The notes beneath the pieces are model-generated. The model searched no databases and was not told the DNA's origin. It was given only the letters and a program-made list of their open reading frames with translations. Positions 63,785 through 64,000 of a stretch of DNA of 64,000 nt are shown piece by piece. The stretch covers positions 26,916 through 90,915 of the IMG/VR virus record IMGVR_UViG_3300032245_000902, one strand, 5' to 3'. This stretch comes from a virus. Each line of letters starts with the position of its first letter. Within the stretch, counting starts at the first letter, position 1. The translations under genes were made by a program, and so were the position numbers.

Positions 63785-64000
63785 ATGACAAGCACAAATC
63801 TATTATTCCCACAATGGGCTTCACTATCCAAATCTTTGGATCCTTTCTCGGTCGGTTTCGATGATGTATTAGACCAAATCCGTGATATCTCAGAAACAGT
63901 ATCTAAAGCATCACCTGGTTATCCTCCATACAATATCAAACAAGTAAAAGAAAACAAGTATGTCATTGAAATGGCAGTTGCTGGTTTTGCTAAAACTGAT
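63785..64000 (+). CDS. hsp20: Small heat shock protein Hsp20/IbpA-like (3' partial)
   Basis: 72 codons are visible before the window ends. The ATG has an AAGGAG site 6 bases upstream. FSVGFDDVLDQIRDISETVS, SPGYPPYNIKQVKENKYVIE and MAVAGFAKTD match the N-terminal region of IbpA-type alpha-crystallin proteins (YPPYN and A-V-A-G-F are hallmarks). Such proteins hold unfolded proteins and are encoded by many T4-like cyanophages close to regA and gp43. Transcribed from the 63611 promoter through a structured leader. The alpha-crystallin core is outside the window. Confidence 0.93.
   Translation, partial: MTSTNLLFPQWASLSKSLDPFSVGFDDVLDQIRDISETVSKASPGYPPYNIKQVKENKYVIEMAVAGFAKTD

Overview
The window is a contiguous block of an AT-rich genome of a tailed, contractile-tail (T4-like) bacteriophage. 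Evidence is the recognisable T4 core set in T4/cyanophage-like order: baseplate hub and wedge (gp27-, gp5-, gp25-, gp6-, gp7-, gp8-like), neck and tail completion (gp13, gp14, gp15), terminase (gp16, gp17), tail sheath and tube (gp18, gp19), portal (gp20), prohead core and protease (gp67/gp68-like, gp21, gp22), major capsid protein (gp23), recombination (UvsY, UvsW, gp46/gp47), late sigma factor (gp55), sliding clamp and loader (gp45, gp44, gp62) and the translational repressor RegA. PhoH, peptide deformylase and an Hsp20-type small heat shock protein point to the T4-like group common in aquatic habitats. No photosynthesis gene is present here, so a cyanobacterial host is possible but not shown. 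I saw no tRNA, CRISPR array, integrase or insertion sequence.

Layout. 1-19305: baseplate hub/spike and wedge genes, with several fibre-like genes inserted and a 2087-residue DUF4815-type structural protein. 19307-35873: a long run of tail-fibre and appendage genes built from re-used modules: a GELAY-type N-terminal module, QGVDxxQNT repeats, collagen-like Gly-Pro-Thr tracts and C-terminal S74 chaperone domains. A three-gene modification cassette (2-oxoglutarate/Fe(II) hydroxylase-like, methyltransferase-like, glycosyltransferase) sits at 30807-33073, immediately before two collagen-like fibre genes. 35857-50071: neck, packaging, tail and capsid genes, closed by a strong terminator after the major capsid gene. 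50169-62753: a tail-tube-fold gene, then replication, recombination and transcription genes with sigma-70-type promoters, plus peptide deformylase, a DUF4338/DruA-like gene, a small HTH protein, a GT-A-type glycosyltransferase and a dATP/dGTP diphosphohydrolase-like gene. 62763-63518: phoH on the minus strand, convergent with regA. 63519-64000: divergent promoter region with a structured leader, then the start of hsp20.

How it works together. The early/middle region has sigma-70-like promoters with exact 17-base spacers (before uvsY, the HTH gene, gp45 and hsp20). The structural region instead carries T4-type late promoter boxes (TATAAATA and close variants) 10-55 bases before many genes. The factors expected to read the late boxes, gp55 and the gp45 clamp with its loader, are encoded in the same window. 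Genes are tightly packed, often with ATGA or TAATG stop/start overlaps.

The most notable features are: (i) the hydroxylase/methyltransferase/glycosyltransferase cassette beside collagen-like fibres, a candidate virion-fibre modification system; (ii) two small beta-rich modules that recur inside otherwise unrelated baseplate and neck proteins; (iii) a shared C-terminal Asp-Gly-Gly-x-Phe-like tail on four neighbouring appendage proteins; (iv) a DruA-like gene in the recombination operon; and (v) a GC-richer, multi-hairpin leader before hsp20.
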